Shown: piece by piece, positions 1 to 6,325 of the stretch | How positions within the stretch are numbered: the first letter of the stretch is position 1 | Layout of the letters: every line of letters begins with the position of its first letter | Assembly: GCA_041572275.1 (NCBI GenBank) | Contig: JBFFSQ010000094.1 | Span: forward strand, 1 to 11,080 | DNA: 11,080 nt | DNA from: JBFFSQ01 sp041572275 | GTDB lineage: Bacteria > Pseudomonadota > Gammaproteobacteria > SZUA-229 | Reading direction: 5' to 3' | Made by a program: the position numbers and the translations under genes | The notes under the pieces: generated by a model | What the model was told of the DNA's origin: nothing | What the model saw: only the letters and a program-made list of their open reading frames with translations | Databases searched by the model: none

Positions 1-74
1 GCCTTTTTACATTCCATCATGCCTGAACCCGTACGTTCACGCAGTTCTTTAACCATAGCAGCTGTAATCTGCAT
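1..74 (-). CDS. tsf: Elongation factor Ts, N-terminal part only (cut by window edge)
   Basis: EF-Ts is the cytoplasmic nucleotide exchange factor that recycles EF-Tu from its GDP to its GTP form. Only the first 24 codons are in the window; the gene runs off the left edge. The reading begins MQITAAMVKELRERTGSGMM and continues ECKK, which matches the conserved N-terminal UBA-like segment of EF-Ts (E. coli has ITASLVKELRERTGAGMM). The chosen ATG at 72-74 has a good ribosome binding site, AGAGGT on the minus strand (82-87), seven bases upstream. It lies 33 bases downstream of rpsB on the same strand, the usual rpsB-tsf operon, so it should be co-transcribed from the rpsB promoter. The identification is firm because both sequence and neighbour agree. 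Confidence 0.95.
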   Translation of the reverse strand, partial: MQITAAMVKELRERTGSGMMECKK

Positions 75-107
75 AGCTTTTACCTCTTCAAATTCTGTTA
101 CTGAGTC

Positions 108-1001
108 TTAGTCTTCGCTTTCTGCTTTAGCTTCTTCAGCTTTAGCTTCTTCAACTGTGGCTTCTTCAGCTTTAGGCGCTGCTTTCTTAGCGGCTGCTTT
201 TTTCTTAGGCGCTGCTTTTTTCTTAGGTGCTGCTTTCTTTTTAGGCGCTGCTTTTTTCTTCGCTGGTTTATCCTCAGCGTCTACTTCAACATATTCGTCA
301 TCACCACCCGCATTTACCGCTGTTGCCTTGCCTTCGATTATTGCATCGGCAATACCTTCAACATACAGCTTGATGGCACGAATCGCATCATCATTGCCCG
401 GGATAACATAATCAACACCATCGGGCTTATTATTGGTATCAACAACACCAATGACAGGAATACCAAGTACTTTGGCTTCGTGAACCGCAATTTTTTCGTG
501 GCCAACATCAATAACAAATACTGCATCTGGAAGGCCATTCATGTCCTTGATACCACCCAGAGTTTTTTCTAGTTTTTCCATTTCACGAGTACGTGTCAGG
601 GCTTCTTTCTTGGTCAAACGATCGAAAGTACCATCGCTGGACATCTGTTCCAGGTCTTTCAAACGACGAATTGACTGACGCACTGTATTAAAGTTTGTCA
701 ACATACCACCTAACCAGCGGTGGTTAACAAAAGGCATACCGGCACGTGCAGCTTCTTCCTGGACAATCTGACGTGCAGCACGCTTGGTGCCAACTAAAAG
801 AACTTTACCGTTGCCTGCCGCAATCTTGCTGATTGCATTCAGAGCATCGTTATACATTGGAAGGGTTTTTTCCAGATTAATAATGTGGATTTTGTTTCGC
901 TCACCAAAGATGTATTCAGCCATCTTGGGGTTCCAGAAACGAGTTTGGTGACCGAAATGAATTCCAGCCTCCAGCATTTGACGCATGGTCGCTTTTGCCA
1001 T
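108..1001 (-). CDS. rpsB: 30S ribosomal protein S2 with long Lys/Ala-rich C-terminal tail
   Basis: S2 is a late-assembling protein of the small ribosomal subunit and helps bind S1. The core is typical: MRQMLEAGIHFGHQ at residues 6-19, FVNHRWLGGMLTNF at 91-104, and DAVFVIDVGHE plus IPVIGVVDTNNKPDGVDYVI between about 159 and 200. The protein has 297 residues against 241 in E. coli. The extra length is a tail after about residue 232: a basic block of repeated AAPKKK units (about 245-277), then an acidic EEAKAEEA block (about 278-297). The start has a strong ribosome binding site, AGGAGA on the minus strand (1008-1013). The gene is first in an operon with tsf, has a recognisable promoter, and has a structured leader likely to mediate autoregulation by S2. 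Family assignment is certain; the role of the tail is unknown. Confidence 0.98.
   Translation of the reverse strand: MAKATMRQMLEAGIHFGHQTRFWNPKMAEYIFGERNKIHIINLEKTLPMYNDALNAISKIAAGNGKVLLVGTKRAARQIVQEEAARAGMPFVNHRWLGGMLTNFNTVRQSIRRLKDLEQMSSDGTFDRLTKKEALTRTREMEKLEKTLGGIKDMNGLPDAVFVIDVGHEKIAVHEAKVLGIPVIGVVDTNNKPDGVDYVIPGNDDAIRAIKLYVEGIADAIIEGKATAVNAGGDDEYVEVDAEDKPAKKKAAPKKKAAPKKKAAPKKKAAAKKAAPKAEEATVEEAKAEEAKAESED
189..260 (-). repeat. Four tandem 18-bp repeats inside rpsB encoding the AAPKKK tail
   Basis: Four consecutive 18-base units, written on the plus strand around aggcgctgcttttttctt, occupy 189-206, 207-224, 225-242 and 243-260. The units at 207 and 243 are identical; the other two differ at a few bases. 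A partial unit (aggcgctgctttctt) lies at 174-188. A second short direct repeat, cttcttcagctttag, occurs at 131-145 and 161-175 and encodes the acidic EEAKA-type units. The in-frame unit length (6 codons) means copy number could change without a frameshift. Confidence 0.9.
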
Positions 1002-1142
1002 TGGATATCTCCTGACGGGTTAAGCCTCCACATACCCCATGTAACAACCCATTCTGTACCAAAAAGCACTGATGAGCACCCAGTTACATGTGTCGGCATG
1101 TGTGAGTATTTAAAAAACAAAAATTAAGTTTGCGCTTAGCGC
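1002..1142 (-). promoter_or_regulatory. rpsB 5' leader RNA with hairpin and possible pseudoknot
   Basis: This is the untranslated leader of rpsB, about 140 nt from the inferred transcription start near 1142. On the minus strand CATGTAAC (1083-1090) is perfectly complementary to GTTACATG (1038-1045). An outer helix, CACAT (1098-1102) with ATGTG (1029-1033), extends it across an internal loop. Within the large loop, GGGTT (1046-1050) can pair with AACCC (1017-1021), which lies just upstream of the AGGAGA ribosome binding site. The result would be an H-type pseudoknot beside the start. It is established that gammaproteobacterial rpsB leaders mediate translational autorepression by S2; that this particular fold does so here is inference from position and complementarity. 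Confidence 0.7.
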
Positions 1143-1148
1143 GGCGGC

Positions 1149-1177
1149 TTTATACCATATCCCGTTATCTGGCACAA
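1149..1177 (-). promoter_or_regulatory. rpsB-tsf promoter, extended -10 with GC-rich discriminator
   Basis: Read on the minus strand there is an extended -10, TGGTATAAA, with the TATAAA hexamer at 1149-1154. A -35-like TTGTGC at 1172-1177 lies 17 bases away, a weak match as expected for an extended -10 promoter. Directly downstream is GCCGCCGCGC, a GC-rich discriminator of the kind seen at stringently controlled ribosomal promoters. The start would be near 1142, giving the leader described separately. The sequence match is clear; the regulation by ppGpp is inferred from the discriminator. Confidence 0.75.
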
Positions 1178-1255
1178 CACAAATGCCGTATTTTCAAATA
1201 TCCAGATGGCGCTAAGTCGCCGAATTATAAAATAAAACAGGTCTTTTCCTCCATA

Positions 1256-2023
1256 ATGAGCGTTCACATTAAAACCCCAGAAGAAATCGAGAAAATGCGT
1301 GTTGCAGGTCGGCTGGCCGGTGATGTCCTGAATATGATTCGTCCCTATGTCAAACCTGGCATCACTACAAATGAACTCAATACTATTTGCCATGACTACA
1401 TCGTGAACGAACAGCAGGCTATTCCAGCCCCCCTCAACTACCATGGTTTCCCCAAATCAATCTGCACCTCGATCAACCATCAGGTTTGTCATGGCATTCC
1501 CAGCGACAAAAAGCTCAAAAAAGGGGATATTGTCAATATCGATATCACTGTGATCAAAGATGGCTTTCACGGTGATACCAGTAAGATGTTTTATGTCGGT
1601 GAACCCAGCATCAAGGCCAAACGAGTCAGCGAAATTGCCCATACCTGCATGGTCAAGGGTATTGAGACGGTGAAACCAGGCGCAACCCTGGGCGATATTG
1701 GTCATGTCATTCAACAATATGCCGAATCCAATAATTGCTCCATAGTTCGAGAATATTGTGGCCACGGTATCGGACGCGAGTTCCACGAAGACCCTCAGAT
1801 CCTCCACTACGGCAAACCCGGCACAGGTATTACCCTGGAAGCTGGCATGATATTTACCATAGAACCTATGGTGAATATCGGTAAACGCCAGGTCAAACTC
1901 CTTAGCGACAACTGGACCGTAGTTACCAAGGATCATAGTCTGTCCGCTCAATGGGAACACACCATTCTAGTGACAGAAAACGGCTATGAGGTTCTAACTC
2001 AGTGCCCAGGCGACGAAATCTAA
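1256..2023 (+). CDS. map: Methionine aminopeptidase type I
   Basis: This enzyme removes the initiator methionine from nascent proteins in the cytoplasm. With the ATG at 1256 the protein has 255 residues (E. coli 264) and begins MSVHIKTPEEIEKMRVAGRL, aligning from the first residues with the E. coli enzyme. The frame stays open upstream to about 1130, but that extension overlaps the rpsB control region and has no family counterpart. The dinuclear metal site is complete: D96, D107, H170 (in CGHGIG), E203 (in FTIEPM) and E234 (in WEHTI). The substrate-binding histidines are H79 (VCHGIP) and H177 (FHEDP). No good ribosome binding site precedes the ATG. The gene is divergent from rpsB and only 12 to 24 bases before glnD, so the two are probably one transcript. 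I found no convincing promoter; TATAAA at 1226-1231 is a possible -10. Confidence 0.96.
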   Translation: MSVHIKTPEEIEKMRVAGRLAGDVLNMIRPYVKPGITTNELNTICHDYIVNEQQAIPAPLNYHGFPKSICTSINHQVCHGIPSDKKLKKGDIVNIDITVIKDGFHGDTSKMFYVGEPSIKAKRVSEIAHTCMVKGIETVKPGATLGDIGHVIQQYAESNNCSIVREYCGHGIGREFHEDPQILHYGKPGTGITLEAGMIFTIEPMVNIGKRQVKLLSDNWTVVTKDHSLSAQWEHTILVTENGYEVLTQCPGDEI

Positions 2024-2035
2024 GCGAGCAAAACA

Positions 2036-4696
2036 TTGATACAGCCCATGATTGATGAAACCAGCATCTTTGATGCTGAAGCGTTCGAAACGGCTCTGCG
2101 AAACCAGCCCAACAACATCCTGCCGGTGTTCAAGACCGCAGTACAGACTGGTAATGCCGCTTTGAAGTCAGCTTTCGAAGCTAATGCAGACACCCTGCAA
2201 CTAGTTACATCCCGGGCTCAATTCATCGACCAGATCCTCACTCATGCCTTCAGTTTTATATTTGCCGACTGCACTCAATCCATGGCTCTGGTCGCCGTTG
2301 GGGGTTATGGCCGTGGCGAGCTACACCCTGCTTCAGATATCGACCTGATGCTACTTCTAGGCGAAAAGGAAACCGAAGCCACACGGGCCGCAATCGAACG
2401 CTATTTAATGCTGCTCTGGGACATCAAACTGGAAATTGGCCACAGTGTGCGCACCGTCAACGAATGCATCGATGAAGCCCGTGCTGATATCACTGTAGCC
2501 ACTAATATTATGGAGGCTCGCCTCCTCACCGGTGATACCTCGCTATTCCACTCCATGCAGACAGAAACAGGTCCAGACAAGATCTGGGATAGTAAAGCCT
2601 TTTTCCAGGCTAAACTGGATGAACAGGTCAAACGTCATCGCAAATACCATGATACTGCCTATAACCTGGAGCCTAACGTCAAGGAAAACCCGGGAGGGCT
2701 CAGGGACATCCAGATAATCGGCTGGGTGGCGAAACGACATTTCGGCGCCAACACACTAGAAGAACTCATCGACCATGGCTTCCTGACTCGGACAGAATAT
2801 GCCGCCCTCACTGAAGGCCAAACCCTGCTGTGGAAAATACGACTGTGTCTGCATCACTTAACTGGCCGCCGTGAAGACCGTCTGTTATTCGATTTGCAGC
2901 GTCAACTGGCCCAACACTTCGGTTATGAAGATGGTGCCAACAACCTGGCCATTGAACAGTTCATGCAGCGCTATTATCGCACTGTGATGGAGCTGGAACG
3001 CCTCAACGAGCTATTACTGCAGCTATTCAGGGAAGCTATTCTATACGGTGACACCCAGGTTGAACCTGAAATCATCAATAAGCGTTTTCAACTGGTCAAC
3101 GGTTATATCGAAGCACGCTACCCGGAGATGTTCAAGGAACATCCCACGGCCCTGCTGGAATTATTCGTGATCATGACATTACGACCAGATGTCTGCGGTG
3201 TACGCGCCCAGACTATTCGTCTGATGAGGGAAAACTCTGATCTGATCGATGATAAATTCCGTCACAATGAGACTGCCAAACAACTGTTTATCGACATCAT
3301 TCGCCAGCCTCGTGGCGTCACCCACGAATTACGCCGAATGAACCGTTACGGCATCCTCGCGGCCTATTTACCAGCTTTCGAACAGATTGTTGGCCGCATG
3401 CAATATGACCTGTTCCATGCCTACACCGTAGACCAGCATACATTATTTGTAGTACGTAATCTGCGTCGCCTGTCGGTACCGGAATTTGCTCACGAATTCC
3501 CCCTGGCCAGCGGCATCTTCCACCACCTGCCCAAACCAGAATTACTCTATATCGCTGGCCTGTTCCATGATATCGCCAAAGGGCGTGGTGGCGACCATGC
3601 CATTCTGGGTGCCGTCGATGCCAGGGAATTCTGCCTTGATCACGGCCTTGAAGATGAGGACAGCCAGCTGGTCGCCTGGCTAGTTGAAAAGCATTTGCTA
3701 ATGTCAGTCGTTGCCCAGCGCAAAGACATCAGTGACCCTGAAGTCATTGCCTCCTTTGCCCGAGACATGGGCACACAGACCCATTTGGACTATCTCTACT
3801 TGCTGACCATGTGTGACATCCGGGCCACCAACCCGAAACACTGGAATTCATGGAAAGACAACCTGTTAACGGAGCTCTATCACAAGACCGCCAATACTCT
3901 GCGAATGGGTCTGGATAATCCAGTTAACAGGGAAATAGCCGTACAGGAATGCCAAACCTCTGCCCTGCGCCTTTTGTCGCAGGAGGGCTATACGCCAGAA
4001 GATGTCCAAAACCTCTGGCATCACTTTACCGATGACTACTTCCTGCATCACTCACGCTATGAAGCCATCTGGCACAGCAAACTCATCCTCGACACTCCAA
4101 AACAGGACCTGCCCCTGGTAAAGGCACGCCTCAGTAAACTGGGTCGTACAGAAATTTTCATCTATACCAAGGAACATGATGCCCTGTTCGCTCAAATTGC
4201 CTCAAGCATTGACCAGCTGGGATTGACCATTGTCGATGCACAAATTATGGCCACGAATGACGGTTTCACTCTGGATACCTTCAAAGTACTTGAAGAAAAT
4301 GGACAAAACCCAGATGATCAATTCCGCATCAATGAAATTATCGATCGTTTGCGCAAAACCCTGACCCAGGACACAGCAGAGACAATTGCACAAGAACGTC
4401 CTGCCAGCCGAGCACAAAAACTATTCCAGGTAAAAACCAAGATCCGCTTCGAGCAGTTACCTGGTAAAGACATCACCGTAATGAGTATTACGACCAGTGA
4501 CCGTCCTGGCCTGCTGGCCCGCATTGGACAGGCCTTCAATGACTGCCATATCCGCGTGCATAACGCCAAAATCTCCACAGCTGGTGAAAAAGCCAATGAC
4601 AGTTTCCATATCACGGATAGCCAGAACCAGCCGATCCTGGATGAAGAGGCCATCCAAAATCTCAGATCTTCTCTTCTCGAACATCTTAGCCGCTAA
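2036..4696 (+). CDS. glnD: Bifunctional PII uridylyltransferase / uridylyl-removing enzyme
   Basis: GlnD senses glutamine and attaches or removes UMP on PII proteins, controlling glutamine synthetase and nitrogen gene expression. Length (886 residues) and order of domains match E. coli GlnD (890). The nucleotidyltransferase domain has GGYGRGELHPASDIDL at 89-104 with D101 and D103 as metal ligands, and YNLEPNVKENPGGLRDI at about 209-225. The HD hydrolase domain has LFHDIAKGRGGDHA at 509-522, with H511-D512 the signature pair. Two ACT domains follow, about 704-780 and 813-886 (SDRPGLLARIGQAF at 821-834), the glutamine-binding part. The start is uncertain: TTG at 2036 or ATG at 2048, neither with a clear ribosome binding site. 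In the shorter version the protein loses four residues. It follows map closely and is probably co-transcribed with it. Confidence 0.97.
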   Translation: MIQPMIDETSIFDAEAFETALRNQPNNILPVFKTAVQTGNAALKSAFEANADTLQLVTSRAQFIDQILTHAFSFIFADCTQSMALVAVGGYGRGELHPASDIDLMLLLGEKETEATRAAIERYLMLLWDIKLEIGHSVRTVNECIDEARADITVATNIMEARLLTGDTSLFHSMQTETGPDKIWDSKAFFQAKLDEQVKRHRKYHDTAYNLEPNVKENPGGLRDIQIIGWVAKRHFGANTLEELIDHGFLTRTEYAALTEGQTLLWKIRLCLHHLTGRREDRLLFDLQRQLAQHFGYEDGANNLAIEQFMQRYYRTVMELERLNELLLQLFREAILYGDTQVEPEIINKRFQLVNGYIEARYPEMFKEHPTALLELFVIMTLRPDVCGVRAQTIRLMRENSDLIDDKFRHNETAKQLFIDIIRQPRGVTHELRRMNRYGILAAYLPAFEQIVGRMQYDLFHAYTVDQHTLFVVRNLRRLSVPEFAHEFPLASGIFHHLPKPELLYIAGLFHDIAKGRGGDHAILGAVDAREFCLDHGLEDEDSQLVAWLVEKHLLMSVVAQRKDISDPEVIASFARDMGTQTHLDYLYLLTMCDIRATNPKHWNSWKDNLLTELYHKTANTLRMGLDNPVNREIAVQECQTSALRLLSQEGYTPEDVQNLWHHFTDDYFLHHSRYEAIWHSKLILDTPKQDLPLVKARLSKLGRTEIFIYTKEHDALFAQIASSIDQLGLTIVDAQIMATNDGFTLDTFKVLEENGQNPDDQFRINEIIDRLRKTLTQDTAETIAQERPASRAQKLFQVKTKIRFEQLPGKDITVMSITTSDRPGLLARIGQAFNDCHIRVHNAKISTAGEKANDSFHITDSQNQPILDEEAIQNLRSSLLEHLSR

Positions 4697-4698
4697 TC

Positions 4699-4744
4699 AC
4701 ATACAGCCTGCGCCTGTGGCACACACAAGCGTACCAGGCTATGT
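4699..4744 (+). other. Imperfect inverted repeat just after glnD
   Basis: AGCCTG (4705-4710) pairs with CAGGCT (4735-4740), and after a two-base bulge ACAT (4699-4702) pairs with ATGT (4741-4744), giving ten pairs around a 24-base loop that contains a small GCC/GGC hairpin. It starts three bases after the glnD stop codon. No T-run follows, so it does not look like an ordinary intrinsic terminator. It may stabilise the 3' end of the map-glnD message or be a protein site next to the possible promoter at 4752-4760. Confidence 0.45.
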
Positions 4745-4751
4745 CGTGCAA

Positions 4752-4760
4752 TGTTAAAAT
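4752..4760 (+). promoter_or_regulatory. Possible extended -10 for the vWA/coiled-coil pair
   Basis: The sequence TGTTAAAAT (4752-4760) fits an extended -10 (TG, one base, then TAAAAT, five of six consensus positions). No convincing -35 is visible at the right distance. A second -10-like TACAAT lies at 4768-4773, also without a good -35. Either would produce a leader of roughly 70-85 nt before the ATG at 4851. The call rests on the hexamers alone. Confidence 0.35.
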
Positions 4761-4781
4761 ACTGTACTACAATAAAAAGAA

Positions 4782-4818
4782 GGGCTTAGGAGAACTTTTT
4801 AAGATAAAAGATAAGCCC
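4782..4818 (+). other. Nested hairpin in the leader of the vWA gene
   Basis: GGGCTTA (4782-4788) pairs perfectly with TAAGCCC (4812-4818). Inside it CTTTT (4795-4799) pairs with AAAAG (4806-4810) around a six-base loop. A ribosome-binding-site-like AGGAGA (4788-4793) sits in the 5' side and internal loop, yet no start codon follows at a useful distance; the annotated ATG is 57 bases further on. No T-run follows, so it is not a standard terminator. A role as an RNA control element is possible but unproven. Confidence 0.45.
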
Positions 4819-4850
4819 GCTGTATCTCAATCAATGCTGCGGACTGCTGG

Positions 4851-6311
4851 ATGCCAACACACTCACGACATCATGACTTCATCGTTCTGTTAATACTTGC
4901 GTTAACATATGTCGCCCCTGCCTGTGGAGAGACAGAAAACGAGATACTACCCCTGGATGCAGTGGTGATCATGGACAGCTCAGGCAGCATGAAAAACACC
5001 GACCCCAGGGAACTAAGGAAACCTGCAGCCAAACTGTTTATCACCCTGCTGGGTGAGGAGGACCGACTCAGCGTTGTCAGCTTCAGTGACAATGCTTATC
5101 CGATTACTTTTCTTACCCCTCTTAATTCGGAAAGAAACAAACAACGATCATTAACCGCAACTGATCGCGTTTCCTCAAAAGGCATTTATACCAACATTCA
5201 TGCCGCCATACATAAGGGCATCAGCTTTTTAAAGAAAAGCAAACAGCAGCAACGTGACCCGATTATCGTCCTCATGTCCGATGGACAGATGGATGTTGGC
5301 GACGAACAACGCTCACTCGAATTACGCCAGAAAATCATGGATGAACTGGTGCCTGAATTAATTGCTCACAAAATTAAAATCTACAGTATTGCCTTCACCG
5401 AACACTCAGATCAAACCTTGCTGCAGGAAATAGCCGATGCCACACACGGTAAATACGCTCTGGCTGCCAGTGGTGACGTATTACACAAGGTCTTTGCTCA
5501 AATTTTTGAACAAAGCAAAGAACCCAATATGCTACCGTTGAACGAAAACCGATTCCTGATCGACCCAAGCATCAAGGAAATCACAATTGTCGCTAATAAA
5601 AACACCAGCGAATCCCGTGTCCTGCTCGAATCACCCAGCGGTGCCCAATATAGTTCCACATCTAAAATGGACAATCTTAAGTGGTTTGTCTCAGACAGCT
5701 TTGACATGATCACCCTTAACCGCCCTGAACAGGGCGAGTGGAAAATCCTGCTCAGCGATGAAGATAACAAAGCCTATATCGTTGCAGATTTACAACTACG
5801 CACACGTTTTGAATACAATACTGAAAGCAGTCAACCCGAATTAAACATCAAGACCTGGTTAAAACAGGACGACAGAGTTGTAACAGAGGAAGAAATTATT
5901 CGCTCAATCGAGTTGATACTGGAAATTCAGCACCCCGATGGCCAGGTCGAAGAACAGGTGTTCTCTGACGCTGATAGCAACGGTTATTTTCTTACTCACT
6001 ATAAACCCACCATGGATGGCATCTATAGTGCCAGCGTCATCGCCACATCAAAAACTTTTGAACGCCAACAGATATTTTCATTTCGTGCCCAGCTGCCTGA
6101 GCCTGTGATACCTGAACCACCGCCGACACCTGTAGAGCCGGCAATGACAGCACAACCAGAATCTGAAATTAATGTGACTGAACCCAATGAGGAATCTGGT
6201 GACAGTTTATTGCAGGCAGTCATGATATTCATGATCGTAAATGTTGTCATTATATTTATCGCCTTAAACGCATTCCTGATTTACAGGATGAGAAAAAACA
6301 AATCGACATAG
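4851..6311 (+). CDS. Membrane-anchored periplasmic vWA-domain protein, function unknown
   Basis: The 486-residue protein starts with a hydrophobic export signal (about 10-24). A possible lipobox, APAC with C25, is a poor match. A von Willebrand A domain covers about 33-220 with an intact MIDAS metal site: D42-S43-S44-G45-S46, T114 in GIYTNI and D144 in LMSDG. Residues about 230-410 look like beta-rich modules (TRFEYNTESSQPELNIKTW, DGIYSASVIATSK), then a proline-rich linker (415-430), one membrane helix (about 453-478) and a short basic tail, RMRKNKST. By the positive-inside rule the vWA domain faces the periplasm. No AAA+ (MoxR-type) ATPase is present beside it, unlike many vWA systems. It ends 14 bases before the coiled-coil gene, suggesting one operon. 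No clear ribosome binding site precedes the ATG. I recognise the fold but not the family; such domains usually bind protein ligands through the metal. Confidence 0.85.
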   Translation: MPTHSRHHDFIVLLILALTYVAPACGETENEILPLDAVVIMDSSGSMKNTDPRELRKPAAKLFITLLGEEDRLSVVSFSDNAYPITFLTPLNSERNKQRSLTATDRVSSKGIYTNIHAAIHKGISFLKKSKQQQRDPIIVLMSDGQMDVGDEQRSLELRQKIMDELVPELIAHKIKIYSIAFTEHSDQTLLQEIADATHGKYALAASGDVLHKVFAQIFEQSKEPNMLPLNENRFLIDPSIKEITIVANKNTSESRVLLESPSGAQYSSTSKMDNLKWFVSDSFDMITLNRPEQGEWKILLSDEDNKAYIVADLQLRTRFEYNTESSQPELNIKTWLKQDDRVVTEEEIIRSIELILEIQHPDGQVEEQVFSDADSNGYFLTHYKPTMDGIYSASVIATSKTFERQQIFSFRAQLPEPVIPEPPPTPVEPAMTAQPESEINVTEPNEESGDSLLQAVMIFMIVNVVIIFIALNAFLIYRMRKNKST

Positions 6312-6325
6312 ACAAAACCTAGACC

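Noticed and set aside
157..411. Plus-strand frame of 84 codons opposite the S2 tail
   Set aside because: It is the antisense of the rpsB repeats, giving a low-complexity Ala/Phe protein; rpsB is the real gene.
1130..1255. Upstream in-frame extension of map
   Set aside because: It would add 42 residues with no counterpart in type I MetAPs and would overlap the rpsB promoter; the ATG at 1256 aligns with the E. coli N-terminus.
1457..1960. Minus-strand frame of 167 codons inside map
   Set aside because: It is entirely antisense to map, whose catalytic residues are all intact, and shows no recognisable family.
4851..4928. Lipoprotein signal with C25 in the vWA protein
   Set aside because: The APAC box lacks the usual leucine at -3, and the protein already has a C-terminal membrane anchor; an ordinary signal peptide is equally likely.
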